Origin: Lachnospiraceae bacterium
Lineage (GTDB): Bacteria; Bacillota; Clostridia; Lachnospirales; Anaerotignaceae
Assembly (NCBI GenBank): GCA_910576545.1
Contig: CAJTKM010000017.1
Coordinates: 1 to 64,000 of the forward strand
Length of the DNA stretch: 64,000 bases
Reading direction: 5' to 3'
The notes under the pieces are model-generated. The model had not been told where the DNA came from, made no database searches, and worked only from the letters and a program-made list of their open reading frames with translations. Both the position numbers and the translations under genes were made by a program. This document shows positions 56,144 to 64,000 of this stretch, in pieces. Each line of letters begins with the position of its first letter. Positions within the stretch are counted from its first letter, which is position 1.

Positions 56144-57043
56144 TTGGAAACCACAATAGGTTTAATCATATCGCTGCTGGTCAATTTGTTCCTGATTTCC
56201 CTGCTGATGAAAAAGAAGAAGGCGGAGCAGGAAAACAACATCACTGAGGAAGGCATCCGCCAGATGGTTGATGCGGGCGGCGATATGGGCAGCATTGACG
56301 AAACGGAAAAGGAAATGATTAACAACATTTTCGATTTGAGTAATATTTCTGTGGGCGAAATTGCGACCCACCGAACGGATATTGTTGCAATCCCGCTGGA
56401 CGCGACGCTGGAGGATATCACGAACGTCATAACGGAAGAAAAATATTCCCGTATCGTGGTGTATGACGAAAGCATTGACAATATTGTCGGCGTGTTCCAT
56501 GTAAAGGATATGGTAAAATATATCCTTGGAGATGCGAAACGTATGGAGGAAGATTATTTTCATATTGAAGATATTCTTATGACGCCGTATTTTGTGCCGT
56601 TTTCTAAAAAAACGGACGAGCTTTTTCAGGAGATGCAGAAGGAAAAGGTGCATATGGCTATCGTAATTGACGAATACGGCGGTACGGCGGGCATCGTTAC
56701 GATGGAGGACGTTATTGAAGAAATCGTAGGCAATATTTTCGATGAGTATGATGTAGAGGAAGAAGAGGACATCTGCCCCATTGGGGAAGATGATTACCGT
56801 ATTAACGGCACGACGGACCTTGGCGATGTGGAAGAACTGCTTGGTATTGCTTTTGAAGATGATGAGGATTACGATACATTGGGCGGTTATCTGATTGGCA
56901 GGCTGGGGCGTATTCCGGACGAGGAGGAAAAGCCGGAAATTTCTGTTAGCGGCTGGTTGTTCCAGGTGGAAAGCATTGAGGAAAAACGCATTGAAAAGGT
57001 GCGTACGATTCGTGCGCCAGAGGAACAGGCAGAGGAAGAATAA
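56144..57043 (+). CDS. CBS-domain hemolysin / CorC family protein with minimal membrane anchor
   Basis: A 299-aa protein of the TlyC/CorC (HCC) family. The normal four-helix DUF21 domain is reduced to a single N-terminal helix (IGLIISLLVNLFLISLLM). Then follow two CBS domains (about residues 65-120 and 130-190, with IVVYDESIDNIVGVFHVKDM and AIVIDEYGGTAGIVTMEDV) and the C-terminal CorC-HlyC domain, which includes DDYRINGTTDLGDVEELL. The acidic linker DEYDVEEEEDI lies between. The TTG start at 56144 is seven bases after AGGAGG. A role in ion or adenosyl-ligand sensing is known for CBS pairs; here it is not determined. Confidence 0.88.
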   Translation: METTIGLIISLLVNLFLISLLMKKKKAEQENNITEEGIRQMVDAGGDMGSIDETEKEMINNIFDLSNISVGEIATHRTDIVAIPLDATLEDITNVITEEKYSRIVVYDESIDNIVGVFHVKDMVKYILGDAKRMEEDYFHIEDILMTPYFVPFSKKTDELFQEMQKEKVHMAIVIDEYGGTAGIVTMEDVIEEIVGNIFDEYDVEEEEDICPIGEDDYRINGTTDLGDVEELLGIAFEDDEDYDTLGGYLIGRLGRIPDEEEKPEISVSGWLFQVESIEEKRIEKVRTIRAPEEQAEEE

Positions 57044-57073
57044 GAAAAGAGATATAAAACAGGAGGAGAAAAC

Positions 57074-57586
57074 ATGCTGAACAAAAATGTTGCAGAGCTG
57101 CTGAACACACAGGTAAATAAGGAGTTTTATTCCGCGTATCTTTATCTGGATTTCGCAAATTTCTATGAAGCAAAGGGTCTGAATGGCTTTGCGAACTGGT
57201 ATAAAATTCAGGCGCAGGAGGAACGCGACCATGCACTGTTGTTCTATCAGTATCTGCATAACAACAATGAAACAGTGACACTGGAGGCAATCGCAAAACC
57301 TGATGTGAAGATGGAAGAGCTGATTGACCCGCTGAAAGCAGGGCTTGCACATGAGGAGTATGTAACAGAATTGATTCATACGATTTATGCGGCGGCAAGA
57401 GATGTGAACGATTTCCGCACAACACAGTTTTTGGATTGGTTTGTAAAGGAGCAGGGCGAGGAAGAAACCAACGCTAACGACCTGATTACAAAGATGGAAC
57501 TGTTTGGCAGCGACCCGAAAGGGCTGTATATGCTGGATAACGAGCTGGGGGCAAGAACATATACCGCACCTTCCCTGACATTGTAA
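57074..57586 (+). CDS. ftnA: Ferritin (non-heme, bacterial)
   Basis: A 170-aa iron-storage subunit forming a 24-mer cage. Ferroxidase ligands are visible: Glu17 in NKEFYSAYLYL, Glu50 and His53 in QAQEERDHALLF, Glu94 in GLAHEEYVTELI and Gln127-type positions in FVKEQGEEE. Length fits FtnA, and no heme-binding Met of bacterioferritin is evident. ATG 57074 follows AGGAGGAGAA; 30 bases after the CorC gene, so the two may share a transcript. Confidence 0.94.
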   Translation: MLNKNVAELLNTQVNKEFYSAYLYLDFANFYEAKGLNGFANWYKIQAQEERDHALLFYQYLHNNNETVTLEAIAKPDVKMEELIDPLKAGLAHEEYVTELIHTIYAAARDVNDFRTTQFLDWFVKEQGEEETNANDLITKMELFGSDPKGLYMLDNELGARTYTAPSLTL

Positions 57587-57606
57587 GAATATTATATTGT
57601 ATAAAC

Positions 57607-57638
57607 AAAAACGGGCTGGAATCTCCAACCCGTTTTTT
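57607..57638. terminator. Bidirectional terminator after ferritin
   Basis: AAAACGGG-TGGA pairs with TCCA-CCCGTTTT, then TT; the A run on the other strand makes it useful in both directions. Confidence 0.85.
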
Positions 57639-57682
57639 ATTTTGGAATAATTCCAAAAACGATGGAGTTGAGCAAAAGTTTA

Positions 57683-57740
57683 GAACTTATCCGTAAATAA
57701 GATGAAGCAGGATGTGCGCGGATAATTTACGGATAGGTTC
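57683..57740 (+). mobile_element. MITE-like element, family A, internally deleted copy
   Basis: Keeps both ends, GAACTTATCCGTAAAT and ATTTACGGATAGGTTC, of the element at 45829-45989, but has lost about 103 internal bases between two GAT triplets. It abuts the stop codon of the minus-strand lipoprotein gene. Confidence 0.85.
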
Positions 57741-58748
57741 TCAGTTGCAGGCGATAAATTCACCGATGGTAAATTCTGCGGTTAGGGTGTAATCGTCGTA
57801 ATCGCCTGTGCCGCGGAAATCTGAGACAGTCTTTACCAGACGATATTCTCCGGGGGGCAGTTCGCCGTAAAGCCAGCCCCAGCTGACCGTAAGCGTTTGG
57901 GGTTCGCCCTTTGGCAGGTTATACGCTTCCATAGTAAATGCCCCGTTTTCAATGGCATAGGGCAGATTGCTCCATTCTCCGTTTTGCAGCTTTTGCAGCG
58001 TATAGGCGGCACCAAATTGCAGCTCGGCGTTTGTGTTGTGAAACAGGCGGAAGGACGCGCCGCAGGGCGTGACGCTGCCCGGCAGTACGGACAGCGAAAT
58101 TCCATCGGGCAGAGTTTCAGGCAGGGCTGGCAGGGTGGGAACGATGACAAGCCGCTCTGTGGACGCCTGTGCGGGGTAGGTTTCCGCTATGTCGTCATAC
58201 CACGCGAAAACCCTGTCACCGGCCTGTATGGCTTCGGGTGTGCCGGCCGTGCCGTCCGCAAAGAAGGTCAGGGCGGCGCCCCGAGGGGCGGAAAGATGGA
58301 GGGAACCGCCGTCTGTCGTGATGAGCAGTCCATTTTCCGTTATGGCAGTTTCTTCTACGGTATGCAGATGCACATCGAGGGCCTGTTCCGCAAGATGCAG
58401 CAGGACAGCCTCGGCATACGGCGGCTGGGAATCTTCCGCGGGAATGATGCAGGCGTCGCGTTCTTCCAAGAGGTCAGATGCGGGCAGACGTTGACCGGTC
58501 TGCCCGTCAAGGAAAAGGGTCTTATCTGTAATCTGGAAAGCAGCTGCGCCGGTTCCTGTGGAGATGCTGGCGGAAACAGGCATACGGCTGGCTGTGCCGT
58601 CCAGTATGATTTCTGCAATACGGCCTTTTGCCGGAGTCTGGCGTGATAATGCGGTTTCTTCCGTGGGCGGCGTATTCTGCCCGCAGGAAGGGAGGCACAG
58701 GAGCATTAATGCTCCGATTGCACCCGCAAAAAATTTCTGTTTTTTCAT
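57741..58748 (-). CDS. Lipoprotein with C-terminal Ig-like domain
   Basis: A 335-aa exported lipoprotein: signal peptide with LPSC lipobox (Cys22) and a Thr/Ser-rich linker. I do not recognise residues 40-215, which are beta-rich and contain a DRVFAWYDDIAETYPA segment reminiscent of OB-like domains in secreted proteins. Residues about 225-330 (FRLFHNTNAELQFGAAYTLQ to GEYRLVKTVSDF) resemble bacterial Ig-like domains of surface proteins. The last codons end directly at a palindromic element, which may have altered the C-terminus. RBS in the 20 bases upstream is a plain GGGGGTAAAC. Confidence 0.75.
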   Translation of the reverse strand: MKKQKFFAGAIGALMLLCLPSCGQNTPPTEETALSRQTPAKGRIAEIILDGTASRMPVSASISTGTGAAAFQITDKTLFLDGQTGQRLPASDLLEERDACIIPAEDSQPPYAEAVLLHLAEQALDVHLHTVEETAITENGLLITTDGGSLHLSAPRGAALTFFADGTAGTPEAIQAGDRVFAWYDDIAETYPAQASTERLVIVPTLPALPETLPDGISLSVLPGSVTPCGASFRLFHNTNAELQFGAAYTLQKLQNGEWSNLPYAIENGAFTMEAYNLPKGEPQTLTVSWGWLYGELPPGEYRLVKTVSDFRGTGDYDDYTLTAEFTIGEFIACN

Positions 58749-58907
58749 ATGTTTACCCCCTTTATGTTTTGTCTTATAGAAAAGGACGGAGATTCGACGG
58801 AAAAAGTTCCCATAAGAATGTATTCGTCACAAAAAGACGCGCCAATTCCTTTCACATGAAATTTTGTCCTGCCATATAGTAGAAAAAAAGATGGAATGGT
58901 GAGGAAA

Positions 58908-59711
58908 ATGGCTATAAATAATAACTGGTATGAAACAAGTGAAGATATGGTAATGCCGCTGCCTTTGACGGAGGAACAGATTGGGGAGCTGCCGGAGAGC
59001 AGCCTGACGGAAGAAATGACGGAGGACGCGACGAGCAGGCTTTACCCGGGCATACATTGGCCGCCAACCACGAATGTAATCGTGATCCCCTTGATTCCTG
59101 GTATTACAATGTTTGGCTATATCCGCTTCTTTAACGCAAGCCCTGCCGCAAATGATGTGGATATTTATGTGAATGGGAGAAGGGTGGCGTCTAACCTTTC
59201 CTACCAGAATTTTACGGAATATATGAAAGTTTTCCCCGGATATTACCGCGTTGCCGTTTTTGCGGCGGGCACAAGGACGAATCCACTGACAGTGACGAAT
59301 ATCAACATCGCGCCGAACCGCATTTATACGGCGGCTGTAATCGGGATGCGGGGGGATATCAGTCTGGAGCTGATTAATGATAACCGCCGTTCGCTTGACG
59401 GGAACATGGCTTATGTGCGTTTTGTACAGCTTTCGCCGAACGCGCCCCGGATGGATGCGTATTGGGATGACAGCCTGATTTTGGAGGATATCAATTATCA
59501 GGAGGTCAGCCGTTATCTGGCGGTAACGCCGGGAGAGCATAACCTGAAGCTGCGGGAATATATCAGCGGGAATGTTCTTCTGGAAGACCCTTCTATTCAG
59601 GTGGAGGGCGGTAAGGCTTACACCATTTATATTGTTGGTGATATGTATACCGACAGAAGGGGATTGCAGGTTGTGATTCCTCTGGAGGGTACGACATATT
59701 TGCAGTTTTAA
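58908..59711 (+). CDS. DUF4397 domain protein (two repeats)
   Basis: A 267-aa protein holding two DUF4397 domains. The first runs FGYIRFFNASPAANDVDIYVNG to about residue 155, the second from MAYVRFVQLSPNAPRMDAYW to near the end. Each shows the RFxxxSPxAxxxDxY signature. The 55-residue N-terminus is acidic (LTEEQIGELPESSLTEEM). There is no signal peptide, so export, if any, must follow another path; sporulation coat or surface proteins of this type lack one. Start ATG 58908 is near GGTGAGG but with only 3-4 bases; ATG 58896 is an alternative. Confidence 0.78.
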   Translation: MAINNNWYETSEDMVMPLPLTEEQIGELPESSLTEEMTEDATSRLYPGIHWPPTTNVIVIPLIPGITMFGYIRFFNASPAANDVDIYVNGRRVASNLSYQNFTEYMKVFPGYYRVAVFAAGTRTNPLTVTNINIAPNRIYTAAVIGMRGDISLELINDNRRSLDGNMAYVRFVQLSPNAPRMDAYWDDSLILEDINYQEVSRYLAVTPGEHNLKLREYISGNVLLEDPSIQVEGGKAYTIYIVGDMYTDRRGLQVVIPLEGTTYLQF

Positions 59712-59801
59712 CAGTGTGTGAGAAGCAGACGCGGAGGCTTCAGAATTGCTATGGCTTCTGCGGCATAAATAAGGGAAAGTATATGTGAAGTGAATGTTCT
59801 G

Positions 59802-59826
59802 ACCACCCGTTTAACGGGTGGTTTTG
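59802..59826 (+). terminator. Terminator of the DUF4397 gene
   Basis: ACCACCCGT-TTA-ACGGGTGGT followed by TTT. Confidence 0.85.
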
Positions 59827-59876
59827 ATTGTCTGTCTGATATTCTTATCCCACCTGTGTTTTTTTGGAAAAGTGTC

Positions 59877-59927
59877 TTGACAGAAGGATAACACCATGTT
59901 ATATTTTATTTGTCAACACCGTGTTAT
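59877..59927 (+). promoter_or_regulatory. Promoter and BlaI-type operators of the blaI-M56 operon
   Basis: TTGACA at 59877-59882, 17-base spacer and TATATT at 59900-59905. ATAACACCATGTTAT (59888-59902) overlaps the spacer and -10 box; a second copy AACACCGTGTTAT lies at 59915-59927. This tandem ACAC-x-GTGT layout is what a BlaI/MecI dimer pair would use for autorepression. Confidence 0.8.
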
Positions 59928-59946
59928 ACATAGAGGAGGACACATT

Positions 59947-60330
59947 ATGGTACAACAAATATCTGATGCAGAACTTGAAATTATGAAAATCGTATGGGGA
60001 AACCCGGAGGAGGTGACGCTGTTCCCCTATATCATGGACGGGATGGCGGCCAGGGGTAAACCCTGTCAAAAAAACACCTTAATTGTGCTGCTGTCGCGGC
60101 TGATGAACAAGGGCTTTTTGAGTGCAAAAAAAATTGGACGCCGCAACGAATATACTACGCTCATTTCGGAAACAGAATACCAGACAGCGCAGACGAAAAA
60201 TTTCCTGAATAAGATTTATGAGGGGAGCGCAAAGGGGCTGGTTTCTAATTTGATTTTGGGCGACCTGCTGGCAGACGAGGAATATGAGGAATTGAAACGG
60301 CTGCTGGAGAAAGGAAAAGGGCAGCAATGA
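59947..60330 (+). CDS. BlaI/MecI/CopY family repressor
   Basis: A 127-aa winged-helix repressor. The N-terminal domain (ISDAELEIMKIVWGNPEEVTL, then KNTLIVLLSRLMNKGFLSAKK) binds DNA; the C-terminal helices dimerise and hold the site cleaved on induction. Start ATG 59947 is chosen because GAGGAGG is seven to ten bases upstream. It overlaps the M56 peptidase gene by four bases, the standard layout in which the membrane peptidase inactivates the repressor. The targets beyond its own operon are unknown. Confidence 0.92.
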   Translation: MVQQISDAELEIMKIVWGNPEEVTLFPYIMDGMAARGKPCQKNTLIVLLSRLMNKGFLSAKKIGRRNEYTTLISETEYQTAQTKNFLNKIYEGSAKGLVSNLILGDLLADEEYEELKRLLEKGKGQQ

Positions 60331-63182
60331 ACGCAATTTCGAAAATTTTCCTGTCTATGTCCGTTTCCGGCAGTTTGCTTATTCTGACCCTGTTGTTAGG
60401 AAAACGATTATTGAAAGACAAAATCAGTCGGCAGTGGCAGTATTACATCTGGCTGGTTGTTGTTTTGCGGCTCTTGTTCCCGTTTGGACCGGAAGTGAGC
60501 CTGATGGGGAAGGCATATCAGGCTGTCGATCGGGCAATATCCCAGACTGCTCCTTTACCGCCACAGCAACAGTCCCCGCAAAACGCTCCGGGAGGCAATT
60601 TTGCTCCCGCTGTTGGGGCGGAGCAGCACAATGAAACGGTGAATAGTCTTGCAGATGATGTAACAACTGCCTATTCGCTTCAAGATATTGGAGAGTTGTT
60701 AATCAATCATATCTGGCTGGTTTGGCTGGCGGCTGCGCTGGGTCTGCTGATACGGAAAATAACAATCTATCAGGGTTTTGTACGGTATATCAGGGCTGGA
60801 TTAACCCCGATTTCTGACATTGGGCGATTAGACGAACTTTCCATTGTCGCGGAGCAATCAGGTGTCAAAAAGCCGATTGAGTTATGTGTCAATCCGTTGG
60901 TTTCTTCCCCATTGCTGATTGGATTTTTCTATCCATGTATTATACTGCCCAGCGCAGACATTCCCGAAAAGGATTTTCAGTATATCATACTGCATGAACT
61001 GACGCATTATAGGCGGCGGGATATGTTTTATAAATGGCTGGTTCAACTTACCGTCTGTCTGCATTGGTTTAATCCGTTGGTTCATCTCATGAGCAGGGAA
61101 ATTACCAAGGCTTGTGAGTTTTCCTGTGATGAAGCCGTCCTCGCAAAAATGGAGGGCGGCAACGCACAGGAATATGGACAAACCCTTCTTGACGCGATGG
61201 CGGCGGTTGGGAGATACAAGGAAAATCTTGGGGCTGTCACATTAAGCGAAAATAAACAGTTTTTGAAAGAAAGGTTAGATGCAATTATGAAGTTTAAGAA
61301 ACAATCAAGATCAGGCAGGATATTGACTGCCGTGCTGACACTGTGTGTAGTTCTGGGAGCGGCCTTTGTTGGTGTCTATTCGCTGGGGCCAGTCACAGCG
61401 AATGCCCATGAGGTATCTCTCCCAGGTACGCCATTGGACACCACCGGCAGGCCCTCGCTGTCGCTGAATGTCAGCAGCGCCGCTGTAAATGTGCTGGCGG
61501 CGGCGGACAATCAGATTTTGGCTGAATACAACAGCGATGTTTATATGGTAAACATCAGCCAGCAGAACCGCGACTGGAAGGTTTCAATCTCTTGCAAAAC
61601 CAGTACGAACACAAATGATGAAACAATCAAGCTCTATCTTCCCAACGTGGATTACAGTGATGTGAAATTGAAAGCCGATAACGGGTATCTGACCTGCGGC
61701 CTGATTCGGTCCGGTAATATCGTGGGCAATTTCAATATGGCTTCCGTCTTTTTAATCTTGCCGGAGGGATTTTCCGGCTCGGTAAACGCCATTGCCAACA
61801 GTGGATATTTCCAGTTGGTTTCCCAAGATGATTTCAAAAATACCACCACCACCATTACCGACAACGGCGATTGGGGCGAGATTTACAAGCCGAAGAATTT
61901 CAAGGAAAACGGGAATACTTCCACATTTACAGACGGCACAGGGGCAAATACCATTCGGGTTACGCGAAAAGGCTCTGGCGTTATGGGGATTTATACTTCA
62001 CAAAGTTTTACCGCTCCTGATGAATTCCCTGATGATTGGAAGGAGCTGTGGCAGGACGAATGGCAGGGCAAGCCCTGGGAAGACGACTGGTGGCAAAATT
62101 CCTGGAGGGAAGACGATACCTCCAATGCTCCTGCTGCGACTGACGAGCGGTCTGAAAAAACGAATACAGCTTCTGCGGACATAGAGCGATACTATGAGGC
62201 TGGCAGTCTGCCTCTGTTTGAAATCACCTTCCCCCGGCTGGATGAAAAAACGCAAAAGAAATGGCTTGAAAAGCTCTATGAAGATGGGGACTTTACGTTT
62301 TTCTCTGTCGCTGCGCGCCGGCTTGACACAAATTCCGCTCTGTTTACCAGCTTCGCCGAAAAAGCGTATGTTGATGGAAAAATGACGTTTTTTTCCACGC
62401 TGATAGGCTGCATGGATGAAACGGAGCTGGAACTTTGGCTGGATCGGGCACTGGAGGATGGAAACTGGGCATTCCAATCCATGCTTTTTGATAGGCTGGA
62501 CAGGAAAGACGAATTTGACGAGTTGAAAGAGAAACAGGAAAAGGAATGGGCCGAGGCGCAGATGGCGGAATATGAGAAGGCAGGCGTCACGATGGTTGAT
62601 GAAAAGACCTATTATTATCAGGGGCAACTGGTTAATATCTTTCTGGACATCCAGAAGGAAGGCTCCTTCTATACTCTGAATATGAACCCGAAGGGAACCG
62701 TTAATATCAAAGTTGTCCGTGATGCAGAAAACAAAATCATAGGCGTTTCCCATATGACCGAGGCGGAAATGACTGAACTGTTTGGGGATATGGGCGGTGA
62801 CGATGATGATTGGCAGGAAACAGCAGGGGGCAGCACTTGGTATCCCCAGGTTATTCCAATCAACCTGGAAACGATGGCAGACGGAGAGATTATTTGGCTG
62901 GGGGAATACACGCTGTCCGACGGGGACAGGATTTGGTATGACTTTTCAGCGGAAACAGGAAATGGCTTGCAGGTTGGCTTTGCCAAACCCGGAGATACCC
63001 ATTTGAACACGACCTGTTATTCTGTGAAAAACTTGCGTCAGGAAGATGAAACACTGGAATGTTCCGCAAGTTTCACGGTTAAGCCGCCAGTAAAACCTGG
63101 AAAATATCAGTTATTTCTCCGAGCCACAGATGGCGCTTTGGGAAATATAACGGGCAGCATTTCTTTTGGATTTGCGGCATAA
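60327..63182 (+). CDS. M56 (BlaR1/MecR1-type) antirepressor metallopeptidase with novel ectodomain
   Basis: A 951-aa membrane protein. N-terminal helices and zinc motif HELTHYRRRD (His223, Glu224, His227) form the M56 peptidase, with another helix near residue 335-355. Instead of the penicillin-binding sensor of BlaR1, residues 370-550 look like a DUF4097-type beta-helical adhesin (LPNVDYSDVKLKADNGYLTC). Residues 622-735 hold four tandem units of the pattern xxDGxxxFxxxxxRLD (or AG, CMD variants), followed by a large beta-rich C-terminal domain. Coupled to blaI by an ATGA overlap. What the ectodomain senses is unknown; cell-envelope stress is plausible. Confidence 0.88.
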   Translation: MNAISKIFLSMSVSGSLLILTLLLGKRLLKDKISRQWQYYIWLVVVLRLLFPFGPEVSLMGKAYQAVDRAISQTAPLPPQQQSPQNAPGGNFAPAVGAEQHNETVNSLADDVTTAYSLQDIGELLINHIWLVWLAAALGLLIRKITIYQGFVRYIRAGLTPISDIGRLDELSIVAEQSGVKKPIELCVNPLVSSPLLIGFFYPCIILPSADIPEKDFQYIILHELTHYRRRDMFYKWLVQLTVCLHWFNPLVHLMSREITKACEFSCDEAVLAKMEGGNAQEYGQTLLDAMAAVGRYKENLGAVTLSENKQFLKERLDAIMKFKKQSRSGRILTAVLTLCVVLGAAFVGVYSLGPVTANAHEVSLPGTPLDTTGRPSLSLNVSSAAVNVLAAADNQILAEYNSDVYMVNISQQNRDWKVSISCKTSTNTNDETIKLYLPNVDYSDVKLKADNGYLTCGLIRSGNIVGNFNMASVFLILPEGFSGSVNAIANSGYFQLVSQDDFKNTTTTITDNGDWGEIYKPKNFKENGNTSTFTDGTGANTIRVTRKGSGVMGIYTSQSFTAPDEFPDDWKELWQDEWQGKPWEDDWWQNSWREDDTSNAPAATDERSEKTNTASADIERYYEAGSLPLFEITFPRLDEKTQKKWLEKLYEDGDFTFFSVAARRLDTNSALFTSFAEKAYVDGKMTFFSTLIGCMDETELELWLDRALEDGNWAFQSMLFDRLDRKDEFDELKEKQEKEWAEAQMAEYEKAGVTMVDEKTYYYQGQLVNIFLDIQKEGSFYTLNMNPKGTVNIKVVRDAENKIIGVSHMTEAEMTELFGDMGGDDDDWQETAGGSTWYPQVIPINLETMADGEIIWLGEYTLSDGDRIWYDFSAETGNGLQVGFAKPGDTHLNTTCYSVKNLRQEDETLECSASFTVKPPVKPGKYQLFLRATDGALGNITGSISFGFAA

Positions 63183-63187
63183 GTATC

Positions 63188-63488
63188 TTAGAAAGTGTCT
63201 ACACAAATTGAATGGGTTGTGATAAAATGGAGGTATCTTAAAGGACAGGAGAGAAAAAGATGGATGCTTCCTGTCACCGACACGACATAAGTGGCAAAGT
63301 ATGGGTGTTACTGAATGGATGATTAAACTGCGTCATCTGGCAGAAAGCTGCTTTCTATCCCTGAAACGCTGGAGAGAGATTGCTACTCGCTATGCGAGGA
63401 CTTCTGATGCCTTTATCACTGCGGGACACGTCCGCCGTATCGCTATTTCAGTTGCTATCTGTGCTTAACTTGTGTAGACACGATCTAA
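63188..63488 (+). mobile_element. Internally deleted IS5-family element
   Basis: About 301 bases with inverted ends extending TTAGA, two bases, GTGTCTACACAA and matching TTGTGTAGACAC near the right. Inside, a start at 63260 encodes the N-terminal transposase motif CHRHDISGKVWVLLN then stops. After a deletion comes the C-terminal KLRHLAESCFLSLKRWREIATRY stretch ending TAA. Both ends are retained, so it could still be moved in trans. Related to the fragment at 16335. Confidence 0.85.
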
Positions 63489-63599
63489 ATTCCCTTAAAA
63501 ACTCTTGTTTTTTCCAAAAAACATGTTATAGTATTTGTTGCGGAATACAGCGAACCGCTGTGGCCTGCTTTCAAAAATGAAAAAACGGAGTGATAGAAC

Positions 63600-64000
63600 A
63601 TGACTTCCAACCGAAAAAAAGTTCTGGCCTATGGGCTTCTGACAGTGTTAATATGGGCGTCAGCCTTTCCTTTGACAAAAATTGCACAGGAGCAGTTTGC
63701 ATCCTATTCCCTCGGTTTCCTCCGCTGCGGGATTGCGGCAGTTTTCCTTCTGCTGATTGGAAAAATCCGCCATATCCGTCTGCCGAAGAAAAGGGATGTG
63801 CCGCTATTTATTCTTTCCGGCGCGCTTGGGTTCGGAATATACCTCATCGCCTTCAACACAGGCATACAGACACTGACCTCTGCTACGAGCAGTATCGTTA
63901 TTGCAGTTACGCCGATACTGACAGCAATTGCGGCGGTTCGTCTGTATAACGAAAGACTTTCGCCGATTGGCTGGGCTGCTATTTTTTCGGCATTTGCCGG
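63600..64000 (+). CDS. EamA/DMT family transporter (partial)
   Basis: The first 133 codons of a drug/metabolite transporter; the gene runs off the window. Four hydrophobic segments are visible: LLTVLIWASAFPLTKIA, YSLGFLRCGIAAVFLLLIG, LFILSGALGFGIYLIAFNTGI and TSSIVIAVTPILTAIAAV, with the EamA landmark WASAFPLTK. ATG 63600 follows CGGAGTGATAGAAC. It stands downstream of the BlaI/M56 pair and could be a regulated export target, though an IS5-type element separates them. Confidence 0.85.
   Translation, partial: MTSNRKKVLAYGLLTVLIWASAFPLTKIAQEQFASYSLGFLRCGIAAVFLLLIGKIRHIRLPKKRDVPLFILSGALGFGIYLIAFNTGIQTLTSATSSIVIAVTPILTAIAAVRLYNERLSPIGWAAIFSAFA

Overview
The window is typical chromosomal DNA of an anaerobic, amino-acid-fermenting clostridium. 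Indicators are strong AGGAGG ribosome sites, TTG/GTG starts, TTGACA-17-TATAAT promoters, single-chain pyruvate:ferredoxin oxidoreductase, indolepyruvate:ferredoxin oxidoreductase, thiW, AddAB and many rho-independent hairpins. I infer the Lachnospirales, perhaps near Anaerotignum, but the genus is a guess.

1-1.2 kb: the 3' end of a 16S rRNA gene is followed not by 23S but by tRNA-Tyr and a tRNA Leu-Phe-Gly operon. 1.4-6.5 kb: nifJ behind a long structured leader, then a TPP riboswitch, a terminator and a second highly structured segment ahead of thiW. 6.5-11.1 kb is a decayed stretch: a chorismate mutase-shikimate kinase fusion with a small palindromic element just upstream, a 5'-truncated enoate reductase facing a 5'-truncated MFS gene across a deletion joint, and a frameshifted permease. 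11.2-27 kb: addB and addA, normally adjacent, are about 8.7 kb apart. Between them lie a frameshifted M23 peptidase gene, tRNA-Gly(CCC), an IS5-type transposase remnant, and a module of two MATE exporters, Hsp20, a LysR regulator and a cytidylate-kinase-like protein. Two copies of a 70-bp promoter/operator element tie this module together.

27.3-34 kb: a chemoreceptor translationally coupled to an FMN-type lipoprotein, yajC, a LysR gene and a hybrid histidine kinase. 34.1-41.3 kb: a nucleoside-salvage operon (BMP-type binding lipoprotein, ABC ATPase, two permeases, two nucleoside hydrolases) preceded by a possible leader peptide. 41.4-53.6 kb: two opposed amino-acid catabolism operons. The minus-strand one (small membrane protein, LctP-type permease, 2-hydroxyacid dehydrogenase, branched-chain aminotransferase) is fit for the reductive branch. 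The plus-strand one (iorA, iorB, CoA-transferase, aminotransferase, brnQ) is fit for the oxidative branch. A GntR gene and a large perfect operator sit between them, so I read the region as a redox-balanced Stickland-like locus.

53.7-64 kb: a FIST sensor with a soluble chemoreceptor, a CBS/CorC protein, ferritin, a lipoprotein, a two-repeat DUF4397 protein, a BlaI/M56 pair with an unusual ectodomain, an internally deleted IS5-type element, and the start of an EamA transporter cut by the window end. At least two families of small non-coding palindromic elements are scattered through the window.
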